Of a DNA stretch of 64,000 nt, positions 25,942-34,701 are shown piece by piece (position 1 is the stretch's first letter; each line of letters opens with the position of its first letter). Made by a program: the position numbers and the translations under genes. The notes under the pieces were generated by a model, which worked only from the letters and a program-made list of their open reading frames with translations, made no database searches and was not told the DNA's origin. The DNA is from Rossellomorea sp. BNER (GTDB taxonomy: Bacteria > Bacillota > Bacilli > Bacillales > Bacillaceae_B): positions 1-64,000 of the forward strand of contig JANAVG010000017.1 of the NCBI GenBank assembly GCA_024213275.1, read 5' to 3'.

Positions 25942-26094
25942 GGGTATCTTTAGGAGGATTTCTAACTTTAGAAGAGAAGTATACTTTATCCAGGAAAAGG
26001 GTTGTGGTGGAAATGATAAATTAAATATTGATTTATAGAAAGTAAAAATTATTGAATAATGGTTCATAAGATACAGCAAAGGAGCTAGATTGTT

Positions 26095-27126
26095 ATGGTA
26101 ACAAATACAACTGAACTTTCAAGCGTTGTGAAAGAGATTGTAGATAAAGTAGATTTTTCGGGGACGGTAATCTTGAAGGATGAAGAGGATGTCGTTTATC
26201 AATCTGCATTTGGTTATGCAAATAGAGCAGAAAAGCAACCAAATACAGTGGATACACGCTTTGGAATTGCTTCGGGATGTAAGTTATTTACGGCAATTGG
26301 AATTTGCCAGCTAGTAGAAAAAGGGGTCATTTCTTTTCAATCTCGACTTAAAGATTGTCTAGAAATGGAATTTCCGAATTTCGATGAAAAGATTACTATT
26401 CATCATTTATTGACACATAGTTCCGGGGTTCCCGATTATTTTGATGAAGACGTTATGGAGGACTTTGAGGATCTATGGAAAGAAAGGCCGATGTATCTAT
26501 TAAAGAGCTTAGAAGATTTCCTTCCTATGTTTCAAAAGCAGCCTATGATGTTCAAGCCGGGGAATAGATTTCATTATAATAATGCCGGGTTTATCTTATT
26601 GGGACTAGTGATTGAACAACAAACAGGTAGGCGCTTTACAGAATATATTGAAACAGAGATTTTTAAACGATGTGGAATGGAGGATTCGGGATATTTTTCT
26701 CTCGATCAACTTCCAGGGAATACAGCATTTGGTTATATAGATCATGAAGATGAAGGAACATGGCGAACGAATACCTACTCGATCCCAATAAAAGGGGGAG
26801 CCGATGGAGGAGCTTATATCACATCCCCTGATATGATCAAATTGTGGGAAGGGTTATTAGAATACAAACTTTTAAGTGAAAATTATACGAATCTATTATT
26901 GAAGCCTCATATCTGTGTTAAAGAAGAGTCCTATTACGGTTATGGCGTTTGGATCAATAAAAGGGAAGATAAGATTTTTAAGTACCATGTAATGGGATAT
27001 GACCCAGGTGTAAGCTTTCATTCATCGGTTTATCCTAAGTCAGGATTTAAACTAGTGGTTCCCTCAAATAAAGAACGAGGTCCGTTTAATATTACAAAAG
27101 GGATTGAAGATTATTTATTTGGGTAG
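26095..27126 (+). CDS. beta-lactamase-fold serine hydrolase
   Basis: A 343-residue cytosolic-looking protein (no signal peptide) of the class C beta-lactamase/penicillin-binding-protein-like family (Pfam Beta-lactamase). Catalytic motifs: S60-G-C-K63 (SxxK), HYNNAG near residue 161 (YxN), and a KGGADGG block near 232 where family members have the third motif. Such proteins act as esterases, D-aminopeptidases or regulators rather than antibiotic hydrolases. AAGGAGCT precedes the ATG. Alone, followed by a 21-bp-periodic array, a terminator and a MITE. Substrate unknown. Confidence 0.85.
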   Translation: MVTNTTELSSVVKEIVDKVDFSGTVILKDEEDVVYQSAFGYANRAEKQPNTVDTRFGIASGCKLFTAIGICQLVEKGVISFQSRLKDCLEMEFPNFDEKITIHHLLTHSSGVPDYFDEDVMEDFEDLWKERPMYLLKSLEDFLPMFQKQPMMFKPGNRFHYNNAGFILLGLVIEQQTGRRFTEYIETEIFKRCGMEDSGYFSLDQLPGNTAFGYIDHEDEGTWRTNTYSIPIKGGADGGAYITSPDMIKLWEGLLEYKLLSENYTNLLLKPHICVKEESYYGYGVWINKREDKIFKYHVMGYDPGVSFHSSVYPKSGFKLVVPSNKERGPFNITKGIEDYLFG

Positions 27127-27179
27127 AGTGGGGGTATTGCAGCGTAGCGGGCTTTATGTTTACGAAATTTGTTGATAAA

Positions 27180-27262
27180 TGTCGAACGGTCAATATATGG
27201 GTGATTTTGGACAAATTATGATTGATTATGGACAAATTAAAGTGGATATTGGACAAATAATA
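27180..27262. repeat. 21-bp-periodic GGACAAAT array, copy A2
   Basis: GGTCAATATAT at 27188, then GGACAAATTA at 27209, GGACAAATTA at 27230 and GGACAAATAA at 27251: exactly 21 bp between successive starts. TGTCGAAC precedes. It shares leader and core with A1 (154-245) and A3 (59913-60008). Confidence 0.8.
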
Positions 27263-27290
27263 CGGAAACAAAGGGTTTTTTCTACCCAAA

Positions 27291-27325
27291 AAGTGTTCTT
27301 GCACAAGCGCAAGGACGCTTTTTTT
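27291..27325 (+). terminator. terminator of the serine-hydrolase gene
   Basis: AAGTGTTCTTG (27291-27301) pairs with CAAGGACGCTT (27310-27320), followed by TTTTT. Confidence 0.75.
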
Positions 27326-27332
27326 ATAAATA

Positions 27333-27494
27333 GGCTGTTTTCGCATAGATTGTTGCTTTTCGAACAAGAATAGAAATTCGAAATGATTAAGGTTTCGGGG
27401 TATCTTTTCATTAAAGCCACAAGTGTTTCACTGATATTGAATGATTTAAGATGTTTATAATTAATCAAAAGCGACAAAATTTACGAAAAGAGCC
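27333..27494. mobile_element. MITE copy M3
   Basis: A 162-bp element with the best-preserved ends, GGCTGTTTTCG and CGAAAAGAGCC (11 bp with one mismatch), flanked by TATAAATA at 27325-27332 and 27495-27502. The interior is homologous to M1 and M2. It sits directly against the terminator of the upstream gene. Confidence 0.88.
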
Positions 27495-27607
27495 TATAAA
27501 TAAGACCACAGACTGACAGCAAATTAAGGCTCTGGCTTGTTTAACATATTACTTTTAACTGTGAAAATATAAATGGATGAACTTTATGGAGAAAGGAGGA
27601 AGGATAA

Positions 27608-28051
27608 ATGGATAAACATAAAGAAACGACCAGAATTCGCCTAGCAAGAATCGGTTTTGTACTTTTAGCTATTATTTTCACACTTTGTATTGTCACTCAA
27701 GTCTTTTTTGCAGGTCTGGCGATTTTCGTGGATCCCGTAAATTGGTCGAAGCATACTATTTTTGTCCACATATTTGAACTCGTTCCCATTCTAATGCTGG
27801 TTACCGCTTTTATTGGTCAATTACCATTGTGGGCGAAGTGGCAAAGTGTGGCACTCCTTGGATTGATTTTTATGATGTATTTCACTGCAAACGTTACAAC
27901 CGTTTTACCATGGGCTGCGGCGGCTCATCCTGTCATAGCTATCATTATGTTTTGGGCTTCTCTCAAAATGACTAGGCGTGCCGTCTCCTTACTTAAAATA
28001 AGAAATAAACAAGAAATCTTATCATCCCATATAGAAGATCAATCCAGTTAA
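27608..28051 (+). CDS. DUF6220-type four-helix membrane protein
   Basis: A 147-residue protein with four hydrophobic segments (about residues 12-38, 52-70, 75-95 and 100-120) and short charged ends. The pattern FAGLAIFVDP-x-x-W and the H-x-x-F-x-H-x-F-E loop match my memory of DUF6220 proteins, whose function is unknown. GGAGAAAGGAGGAAGG upstream gives a strong ribosome site. Monocistronic. The family call is moderate; membrane location is clear. Confidence 0.7.
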   Translation: MDKHKETTRIRLARIGFVLLAIIFTLCIVTQVFFAGLAIFVDPVNWSKHTIFVHIFELVPILMLVTAFIGQLPLWAKWQSVALLGLIFMMYFTANVTTVLPWAAAAHPVIAIIMFWASLKMTRRAVSLLKIRNKQEILSSHIEDQSS

Positions 28052-28210
28052 TGTTATATAAAGGGGTTGTTCTAAAAGAGATTAGCTAATATTAAATCCT
28101 TCTTTAATAGAAAAGCATCCTTTTAGACGCTCGGATTCCACTTTTTCATTAATAGTAATGATATCAATCGTTCAACCATTTCTACAAAACCTAACCTTCA
28201 GAAGTAAAAA

Positions 28211-28270
28211 AACTCAAAAAACCTTTGGATTTTAAATCGGGCAGCCAAAGGTTTTTTGAGTTTTTTATTT
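28211..28270 (+). terminator. strong terminator upstream of the frl operon
   Basis: A perfect 17-bp stem, ACTCAAAAAACCTTTGG against its complement (ending 28260), with TTTTTTATTTT behind it. It lies 160 bp past the DUF6220 gene and insulates the frl promoter. No gene is seen in 28052-28210. Confidence 0.85.
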
Positions 28271-28346
28271 TGAGTATAATTCCATTTTATTAGAGAACAG
28301 CGTTAGGCTTGTCTAATATTGTCGATTAAATATTCTGAAAATTATG

Positions 28347-28375
28347 TTGACAGCAACTATGAAGGGGTGTACTAT
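28347..28375 (+). promoter_or_regulatory. sigma-A promoter of the frl operon
   Basis: TTGACA (28347-28352) and TACTAT (28370-28375) are exactly 17 bases apart. The start point falls about 28382, just before the frlB leader palindrome. Confidence 0.8.
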
Positions 28376-28383
28376 TGATTAAA

Positions 28384-28407
28384 ATATAACAATATATAAT
28401 GTTATAT
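28384..28407. promoter_or_regulatory. candidate FrlR operator
   Basis: ATATAAC, 10 bases, GTTATAT is a perfect inverted repeat placed at about +1 to +25 of the frl promoter, where a bound repressor would block transcription. A GTTATAT half-site recurs at 34485-34491 upstream of frlR itself. Confidence 0.55.
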
Positions 28408-28480
28408 CATGTTGTATATTGTTTTAATCTTAAGGAGGGTAGAGGTTTTACGAAATTATTTCTTTATAGGAGGAGTATTA

Positions 28481-29470
28481 ATGACAACTGAACTAGTAGT
28501 AGATGTGAAAAATCAGGTGAAGAATGCATTGAATGAAGTTAAAAAAAGAAATGTTGAGAATGTCTTTTTCGTAGCGTGTGGTGGATCTTCGGCGTTAATG
28601 TACCCAAGTAAATATGTTTTCGACCGTGAAGCTAAAAAGATTGACGCTCATCTTTATAGTTCTAATGAATTTATTCATCGAAATCATGCAAAGCTCGGGG
28701 GTCAGTCACTCGTTATTTTATGTTCACACTCTGGTAATACACCAGAAACCGTAGAAGCGGCAAAGTTTGCAAAAGCAAAAGGTGCTTTAACGGTTTCTCT
28801 AACACATGAGGTAGAATCTCCCTTAGCCAAGGCATCAGAAATTGTATTAAAATATGAGTGGGGCCAAGAGGCAAATGGATTCACTACAAATTACTCAGTT
28901 TTATATCAATTGGTATTTGGAGTACTTAAAGTAGTGGAAGATAATGATAAATTTGAGAAGATGGAGAGAAGTTTAGAGAACTTACAAGCTGTCTATGAGA
29001 AAGCTGCTTCCCAATATCATGAGAAAGCTGTAAACTTTGGTCAGCAGTATAAAGATGAAAAAATAATCTATACAATGGCCAGTGGTGCAAACTATGGTAT
29101 CGCCTATTCTTATGCGATTTGTATCTTAATGGAGATGCAATGGATCCATTCCCATGCGATTCATGCCGGAGAATATTTCCATGGACCTTTTGAAATTATT
29201 GATGAAGAGACACCATTTATCATTCTTCTTGGACTAGATGAAACAAGACCATTAGAAGAAAGAGCTTTAGCGTTCTCTAAAAGATATGGGAAAAAACTGG
29301 TCGTTTTGGACGCGAAAGATTTTGAATATTCTGGAATTGAAGAAGATGTAAAAGGTTATATTGCACCTCTCGTATTAAACTATGTTCTAAGAAAATACGC
29401 AGATAATTTAGCCGAAAATCGTAATCATCCTCTATCAAAACGAAGATACATGTGGAAAGTAGACTATTAA
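28481..29470 (+). CDS. frlB: fructosamine-6-phosphate deglycase FrlB
   Basis: A 329-residue SIS-domain enzyme, the FrlB length, that splits fructosamine-6-phosphates (from glycated amino acids) into glucose-6-phosphate and the free amine in the cytosol. SIS motifs: FFVACGGSSA near residue 29, CSHSGNTPETVEA near 80, and a second lobe with AGEYFHGPFEIID near 227. The start at 28481 has AGGAGGAG upstream; the longer in-frame ORF would run back through the operator. First gene of a set matching frlB-O-N-M-D of B. subtilis. A large hairpin element separates it from frlO. Confidence 0.9.
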   Translation: MTTELVVDVKNQVKNALNEVKKRNVENVFFVACGGSSALMYPSKYVFDREAKKIDAHLYSSNEFIHRNHAKLGGQSLVILCSHSGNTPETVEAAKFAKAKGALTVSLTHEVESPLAKASEIVLKYEWGQEANGFTTNYSVLYQLVFGVLKVVEDNDKFEKMERSLENLQAVYEKAASQYHEKAVNFGQQYKDEKIIYTMASGANYGIAYSYAICILMEMQWIHSHAIHAGEYFHGPFEIIDEETPFIILLGLDETRPLEERALAFSKRYGKKLVVLDAKDFEYSGIEEDVKGYIAPLVLNYVLRKYADNLAENRNHPLSKRRYMWKVDY

Positions 29471-29480
29471 AACTTTAAAT

Positions 29481-29600
29481 GGGGCTGTCCCATAAAGGGT
29501 CCGGAACCACTACGATTGTTCATATATAGAAGATGTCCCTGAGGCTTTCTTCTATATATGGAAGTAGTGGTTCCTGACACCTTGGGTTTGGGACAAGCCC
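29481..29600. repeat. GGGCTGTCC hairpin element E2 (frlB-frlO gap)
   Basis: Outer arms GGGGCTGTCC and GGACAAGCCC, then inner CGGAACCACTAC pairing with GTAGTGGTTCCTG, and a central TATATAGAAGA/TCTTCTATATA stem. No T run follows, so it is more likely a stability or processing hairpin than a terminator inside this operon. Confidence 0.75.
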
Positions 29601-29646
29601 ACTCTACACATATCTATTAAAAATTTCTTTTTGAGGGGGAAGGAAA

Positions 29647-30939
29647 ATGAAAAAATTATTTACTATTGGTATGATCTCCATGCTAGTTCTAACACTTCTT
29701 ATCGGTTGTTCATCAGCCAGTAACTCAGATTCAAGTGGTGACACTATAGAACTAAGCTTTTTTCACCGCTGGCCCACTGAACCAAAAAAACAATTCTTTG
29801 AGGATGCAGTTAAGGAATTTGAAGCCTCCCACCCTAACATTAAAATTAAAACAGAAGCTGTGTTAAACGATTCTTATAAAGAAAAGATTAGAGTCGTATT
29901 AGGATCAAAAAACCCTCCTGATGTTTTTTTCTCTTGGAGTGGAGAATTTGCTTATAACTTCGTTCGTGCTGGACAATCTTTAGATTTGACGAATGCAGTC
30001 AGTGAGGATAAAGAATGGTCTAGTCAAATTATTGAATCCCAGTTCAAACCTTTCACACTTGATAACAAAATTTATGGGGTTCCCTGGTCAACAGATGGAA
30101 AAGCCTTTTTTTACAACAAAAAGATCTTTAACGAGTTAAATCTTGAAGTTCCTAAAACATGGAGTGAATTAATTTCTATATCAGAAAAAATTAAAAAGGC
30201 AGATATAACTCCGATAAGTTTTGGAAGTAAAGCACCCTGGACTATTTCTCATTATATAGGCTCTTTAAATCAACTCATGGTTCCAGAAGATGTTATTGCA
30301 AAAGATTATGATCGATATAATGTAGACGGGGACTTCTCCCACCCTGGATATGTGAAGGCTTTAGAGAAATTTATGGAATTGGAGCCTTTCTTTAATAAAG
30401 GGGTTAACTCCGTAGACCATCAATATGCGCGGGAATTATTTATTGGGGGGAAAGCAGCAATTGGATTTTTCCAATTAGCTGAGATTGGTCTTATTGAACC
30501 TACATTAAAAGAAGACTTAGGAGTATTTAATATTCCAACCATAGAGGGAGGGGAAGGGAATCCTAATTCGATCACGGCTGCTCCTGAGGGAATTATGATT
30601 TCTTCCAAAACTGAACATCCTGAAGAAGCAATGGAATTTGTGAAGTTTTTAACCTCAAAAGAAAAAGGGACTGAACAATTAACAGAGGTCAGTGAATATA
30701 GCGCAGTTAAAGGAACAACAAACTCAGAAAATGCTTCTCCCCTTCAACAAGAAGCGATTGATTTAATCGTTAATGCTGACAAAACTTATTTATGGTTAGA
30801 TACTGCCCTTGATATTGAAATTGTCGATGCTTATTTAAATGGCACACAACAGATGCTTGGCGGAAACAAAACTCCTGAAGAAGTGATGTCTGATGTTCAA
30901 AAAGCGGCCAAAGAAGTAAAAGCGTCTTCAAAAAACTAA
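29647..30939 (+). CDS. frlO: ABC sugar-type solute-binding lipoprotein FrlO
   Basis: A 430-residue extracellular lipoprotein: lipobox L-L-I-G-C with Cys21, then a family 1 solute-binding fold with ELSFFHRWPTEPKK near residue 34, GVPWSTDGKAFFYNKKIF near 138 and a C-terminal P-E-E-A-M-E-F-V-K-F block. It captures fructosamines (Amadori products) for the FrlN/FrlM permeases. GAGGGGGAAGG provides the ribosome site. It is bracketed by two large hairpins (E2, E3), which could stabilise its mRNA segment and raise binding-protein yield; that is inference. No ATPase gene lies in the operon, as in B. subtilis, where a shared ATPase serves several such systems. Confidence 0.88.
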   Translation: MKKLFTIGMISMLVLTLLIGCSSASNSDSSGDTIELSFFHRWPTEPKKQFFEDAVKEFEASHPNIKIKTEAVLNDSYKEKIRVVLGSKNPPDVFFSWSGEFAYNFVRAGQSLDLTNAVSEDKEWSSQIIESQFKPFTLDNKIYGVPWSTDGKAFFYNKKIFNELNLEVPKTWSELISISEKIKKADITPISFGSKAPWTISHYIGSLNQLMVPEDVIAKDYDRYNVDGDFSHPGYVKALEKFMELEPFFNKGVNSVDHQYARELFIGGKAAIGFFQLAEIGLIEPTLKEDLGVFNIPTIEGGEGNPNSITAAPEGIMISSKTEHPEEAMEFVKFLTSKEKGTEQLTEVSEYSAVKGTTNSENASPLQQEAIDLIVNADKTYLWLDTALDIEIVDAYLNGTQQMLGGNKTPEEVMSDVQKAAKEVKASSKN

Positions 30940-30947
30940 ATTAGAAA

Positions 30948-31052
30948 GGGAAGGGTCCCAAAAAGGGTTCGGAATCATATAATTTGTCCCATATATAGAA
31001 TGAGGTTTGATGATTTCTTTTATATGATGAAGTCTTGATTTTGGGACTGCCT
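30948..31052. repeat. GGGCTGTCC-family hairpin element E3 (frlO-frlN gap)
   Basis: Outer arms GGGTCCCA and TGGGACTGCC, then inner CATATATAGAA and TTTTATATGATGAAG. It is more diverged than E2 and E5. A short TTTT follows. Together with E2 it flanks frlO. Confidence 0.6.
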
Positions 31053-31075
31053 TTTCAAAAAAAGAGGTGAGTCTA

Positions 31076-31954
31076 TTGCCAAAAAGAAAGATTGTACCTT
31101 ACTTATATTTAGCACCCTGTTTGTTTCTCATGGCGCTTTTTGTGTACTATCCCATTGTTGAAAACTTTCGCTTTGCTTTCTATGAATTCTCTGCTTTTTC
31201 TCCTGAAAAGGTATTCGTTGGATTTGAAAATTTCCTTAATCTCTTTAAAGATGAGGTTTTTTATATAGCTTTAAAAAATAATATTTGGTATGCCGTTATT
31301 TCTATCATTTTTCAAGTGTTTGGAGGATTAATCTTAGCAGCTATATTAGAAGATCCGATCACTAGACTTGTAAGTGGTATCTTTAGAACCGTATTTTTCC
31401 TCCCTGTTGTTATTTCAATCTCTGTTATCGCCTTGTTATTTAATTTTATCTATAACCCAGATGTAGGGATATTGAATGGATTTTTAAGATTAGTAGGGTT
31501 AGAGGAGTACACAAAGGCTTGGTTAGGGGATTCAGAGACAGCGATTTTCGCGATCATTGCGGTCTCACAATGGCAAAGTATTGGATATATAATGATGTTG
31601 TTTGTTGTCTCAATTCAGAATATTCCGAGAGAACTGTATGAGGCGGCAGAAATGGATGGGGCAGGAAGGATCCGCAAGTTTATTAATATTACGGTTCCAC
31701 AAGTACGGGAAATGTTCTTCGTAGCAACGTTAATTACATTAACAGGGGCATTTACAGTTTTTAACGAGCCTTATATATTAACGGGTGGCGGACCAGGAAA
31801 TGCAAGTGAAGTATTAGGAACGTTGTTATACAATTCAGCATTTTTCAGGGACGAAATGGGATATGCATCTGCTATTGCAACGGTTATATTAATCCTAACG
31901 TTATTCGTTTCAATCATTCAAATGAAAGTGTTTAAAACAGGAAAGGATGGTTAA
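31076..31954 (+). CDS. frlN: ABC permease FrlN
   Basis: A 292-residue inner-membrane permease with six hydrophobic segments and the EAA loop Y-E-A-A-E-M-D-G-A-G-R near residue 189, typical of the MalF-like half of sugar ABC importers. I start at the TTG at 31076 (PKRKIVPYLYLAP follows) because AGAGGTGAG ends about 5 bases before it; the GTG inside that ribosome site is less likely. It overlaps frlM by 8 bp. It forms the membrane channel with FrlM for fructosamine uptake delivered by FrlO. Confidence 0.87.
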   Translation: MPKRKIVPYLYLAPCLFLMALFVYYPIVENFRFAFYEFSAFSPEKVFVGFENFLNLFKDEVFYIALKNNIWYAVISIIFQVFGGLILAAILEDPITRLVSGIFRTVFFLPVVISISVIALLFNFIYNPDVGILNGFLRLVGLEEYTKAWLGDSETAIFAIIAVSQWQSIGYIMMLFVVSIQNIPRELYEAAEMDGAGRIRKFINITVPQVREMFFVATLITLTGAFTVFNEPYILTGGGPGNASEVLGTLLYNSAFFRDEMGYASAIATVILILTLFVSIIQMKVFKTGKDG

Positions 31955-32840
31955 GGTGGAGACTAATAAGGCGTCTGTAGAATATCGGCCTCACCCAAAT
32001 TTAAGTAAACAACTGAACAAAAAAACCATTCTTGGATCAGTATCAATCTATACCATTCTAATTGTCTATTTTATCATTATAGCTTATCCGCTTTTTTGGA
32101 TGGTGGTTAATTCATTTAAAACGACTGAAGAAATTTATGCCAATAGTTGGGCACTTCCTCAAGCTTGGTTATTTTCCAATTATGTTGATGCTTGGAATAC
32201 GGGGATTTCAGCTTACTTTCTTAACAGTTTGATTATTACTGTAAGCACCTGTTTGTTGACAGTGTTTCTTAGCGCACTTGGAGCATACGGATTATCAAGG
32301 TTTGAGTTTAAAGGCAAAAATATTATATTAATTATTTGTATGGGTGGGATGATGCTCTCTCCCCAAGTCAGTTTAGTTCCATTATATAAACTCATTCAAT
32401 TGTTAGGAATCCACGATACGTACCTTGCGTTAATATTACCGTATGTTGCTTATCGAATTCCAATAACACTTATATTAATTCGTGCTGCTTTTCTAGAGGT
32501 TCCGAAAGACTTGGAAGAATCGGCTTTCTTAGATGGATGCAATACGTGGAGTATATTCACTAAAATATTCATTCCAATGAATTTACCGATTTTATTAACC
32601 GCTATTGTTCTAACCGCTTATTTTACTTGGAATGAGTTTATGTTTGCGTTGATTTTCGTAGACTCTGAATCTTTAAAGACAATTCCAGCGGGATTAATGC
32701 AGTTTAGGGACGCGCTCCAAACCAATTGGGGAGTATTATTAGCAGGGCTTATGATATCGGCGTTACCTATAATTATACTATTCTTATTTATGCAGAAATA
32801 TTTTGTGAGAGGACTTTCATCAGGTAGTTTAAAAGGATGA
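31947..32840 (+). CDS. frlM: ABC permease FrlM
   Basis: A 297-residue MalG-like permease: six hydrophobic segments, first helix near residues 29-50, and the EAA loop L-E-E-S-A-F-L-D-G-C near 190. AGGAAAGG precedes the ATG and the gene overlaps frlN, so the two are translationally coupled. It partners FrlN in the importer. It is followed 15 bp later by the kinase gene. Family assignment is very sure; substrate follows from the frl context. Confidence 0.87.
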   Translation: MVKVETNKASVEYRPHPNLSKQLNKKTILGSVSIYTILIVYFIIIAYPLFWMVVNSFKTTEEIYANSWALPQAWLFSNYVDAWNTGISAYFLNSLIITVSTCLLTVFLSALGAYGLSRFEFKGKNIILIICMGGMMLSPQVSLVPLYKLIQLLGIHDTYLALILPYVAYRIPITLILIRAAFLEVPKDLEESAFLDGCNTWSIFTKIFIPMNLPILLTAIVLTAYFTWNEFMFALIFVDSESLKTIPAGLMQFRDALQTNWGVLLAGLMISALPIIILFLFMQKYFVRGLSSGSLKG

Positions 32841-32855
32841 GAAAGGGTGTTATTA

Positions 32856-33677
32856 ATGAATTTAATTGCAATAGGGGATAATGTAGTAGATATTTATCAA
32901 GATCGTAAGGAAATGTTTCCAGGTGGAAATGCTTTGAATGTAGCTGTTTTATCTAGGCAGTATGGTGCTGAAAAAACGGCCTTTATTGGGATCGTAGGGA
33001 ATGACATAGAAGGAGAGCATATCCTTCGTTCTCTAAAACAAAACCAAGTGGATACTAATTTAGTAAGAGTTGCAGTGGGTGAGAGCGGAAAAGCGTATGT
33101 AGATCTTAATGAAGACGGTGATCGAATTTTTATTAAATCAAATAAAGGAGGTATTCAGTCAAGATTAAAGCTGCATTTAACGGAAGAAGACTATGAATAT
33201 ATAAAGAATTACGACGTACTTCATACGAGTATTTATAGTCATCTGGATGAAGAGTTGGAACAGTTAAAGTGTATGTTACCTATATCCTATGATTTCTCTA
33301 ATCATTTTACGGAAGAGCTTCTAGAAAAGGTTTGTCCCCATATTACATTTGCTTTTTGTTCTGGAAGTCATCTCTCAGACCTTGAAATTGAAGAATTATT
33401 GATGACGATTCATCGACTGGGAACACCAAATGTGATTATAACAAGAGGATCTATGGGAGTAGTAATGTCAAGTGATAACAAAAGATATAGTCAAGGTATA
33501 ATAGAAGCTAAAGTGGTCGATACGTTGGGGGCGGGTGATTCTTTTATTGCGAGTTATTTAACGACCCATTTTAATCGAATGCCGATAGAATTATCGTTAG
33601 AAATAGCTGCCCAAAAAGCAGCGAAAACATGTGAAGTAAATGGAGCATTTGGGTATGGAAAACAATTAATAGGGTGA
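32856..33677 (+). CDS. frlD: fructosamine kinase FrlD (PfkB family)
   Basis: A 273-residue ribokinase-like enzyme that phosphorylates imported fructosamines at C6 using ATP, making the substrate of FrlB. Motifs: MFPGGNALNVAVLSRQYGA near residue 23 (PfkB signature 1) and VDTLGAGDSFIASYL near 218 (signature 2 with the catalytic Asp and the GAGD anion hole). The ATG at 32856 has AAAGGGTG 7 bases upstream; an upstream in-frame GTG lies within that site. Last gene of frlBONMD, convergent with frlR. Confidence 0.9.
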   Translation: MNLIAIGDNVVDIYQDRKEMFPGGNALNVAVLSRQYGAEKTAFIGIVGNDIEGEHILRSLKQNQVDTNLVRVAVGESGKAYVDLNEDGDRIFIKSNKGGIQSRLKLHLTEEDYEYIKNYDVLHTSIYSHLDEELEQLKCMLPISYDFSNHFTEELLEKVCPHITFAFCSGSHLSDLEIEELLMTIHRLGTPNVIITRGSMGVVMSSDNKRYSQGIIEAKVVDTLGAGDSFIASYLTTHFNRMPIELSLEIAAQKAAKTCEVNGAFGYGKQLIG

Positions 33678-33683
33678 AAAGAG

Positions 33684-33723
33684 AAGGAATAGAACTAGCC
33701 GTATGGCTTAAGGTCTATTCCTT
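33684..33723. terminator. bidirectional hairpin between frlD and frlR
   Basis: AAGGAATAGA (33684-33693) pairs with TCTATTCCTT (33714-33723). It sits between two convergent genes. T runs on both sides are weak. Confidence 0.55.
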
Positions 33724-33727
33724 TGGT

Positions 33728-34459
33728 TTATGTTGAAATGGTAAACGCTATGTCGGAAGTGGGAACTTTATAATTAGAAATGTGAATCGGAACTCCTGTT
33801 TCGTCATAAAGGGTTTTATCAATATTAAACAGGGTATCTCCTATTTCACATTCTAAGTATTCAGCATCTTCAATAGTTGCTGGAGTGACAGTGAGTATTT
33901 TTTTACTAGGAATAGAAGAGTCTATGTTTGTATGATAAACATTTTTCAAAACATCGTAAGAAGACTCATACTCATGGATTTTTTGAGTTAAATTAGGGAA
34001 CCGATCAAGTGAATAATAGGAAACATCTAATACAAATGGCTGTTCATCCATAAACATAAGACGGGCATATTTTAAAACTGCTGTGCCTGTATCGATGTGA
34101 AGAGCTTCAGCAATCTCTTTGGAAGCTTTTAATTCCTCTAAAGCTAATACTCGCTTAGATGGGTTTTTCCCCAACTGTTTGCTGAAATCAGTAAAACCAT
34201 TCACGTGGACCAATTCTCTGGCCACCTTTTGTCTAGTAACAAACGTTCCTTTACCTTGTTTTCGTTCTAAAAGTCCCTCACTTACCAATTCTTTAATGGC
34301 TCTCCTAACAGTAATACGACTAACGCCATATCGTTCGCATAACTCACCTTCATTGGGGATTTTTTCAGAAGGGCGGTAATCGCCTTTTTCTACTGAATCC
34401 TTAATACTATTCTTTAATTGTTCATATAAGGGGCGTGAGCTTGAATTATTTAGTTTCAT
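33728..34459 (-). CDS. frlR: GntR/HutC-type repressor FrlR
   Basis: A 243-residue regulator: N-terminal GntR winged helix (about residues 8-72; IPNEGELCERYGVSRITVRR, then GLLERKQGKGTFV) and a C-terminal UTRA ligand-binding domain (about 90-240). In B. subtilis FrlR represses the frl operon and is relieved by a fructosamine-6-phosphate. Here it faces frlBONMD from the far end, convergently, instead of standing upstream. A GTTATAT half-site shared with the frlB leader palindrome lies before its start (34485-34491), suggesting autoregulation. Confidence 0.88.
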   Translation of the reverse strand: MKLNNSSSRPLYEQLKNSIKDSVEKGDYRPSEKIPNEGELCERYGVSRITVRRAIKELVSEGLLERKQGKGTFVTRQKVARELVHVNGFTDFSKQLGKNPSKRVLALEELKASKEIAEALHIDTGTAVLKYARLMFMDEQPFVLDVSYYSLDRFPNLTQKIHEYESSYDVLKNVYHTNIDSSIPSKKILTVTPATIEDAEYLECEIGDTLFNIDKTLYDETGVPIHISNYKVPTSDIAFTIST

Positions 34460-34643
34460 GATAAAATCCTTCCCTATCTAAGTCGTTATATAATATTATA
34501 ATACAAAGAAGAGTTAAAGTCATATGAAATTGTTTTATCATTCCATCAAGTTTGATAAGCTAGGTTCAGGAGTTAATGAATAATTGTATGTGATGGTTTT
34601 TGGATGAACATAAAGACAATCCGGTATGATTTCCACTTCGTAG

Positions 34644-34692
34644 GAATAACAAACAAGGACTGAGCGTGATCGCCAGTCCTTGTTTGTTATTC
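34644..34692 (-). terminator. terminator of the second M4 protease gene
   Basis: A 19-bp perfect stem: GAATAACAAACAAGGACTG (34644-34662) against its complement (34674-34692), 11-base loop. It lies 10 bp beyond the protease stop. Confidence 0.75.
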
Positions 34693-34701
34693 TTGAAAAA
34701 T

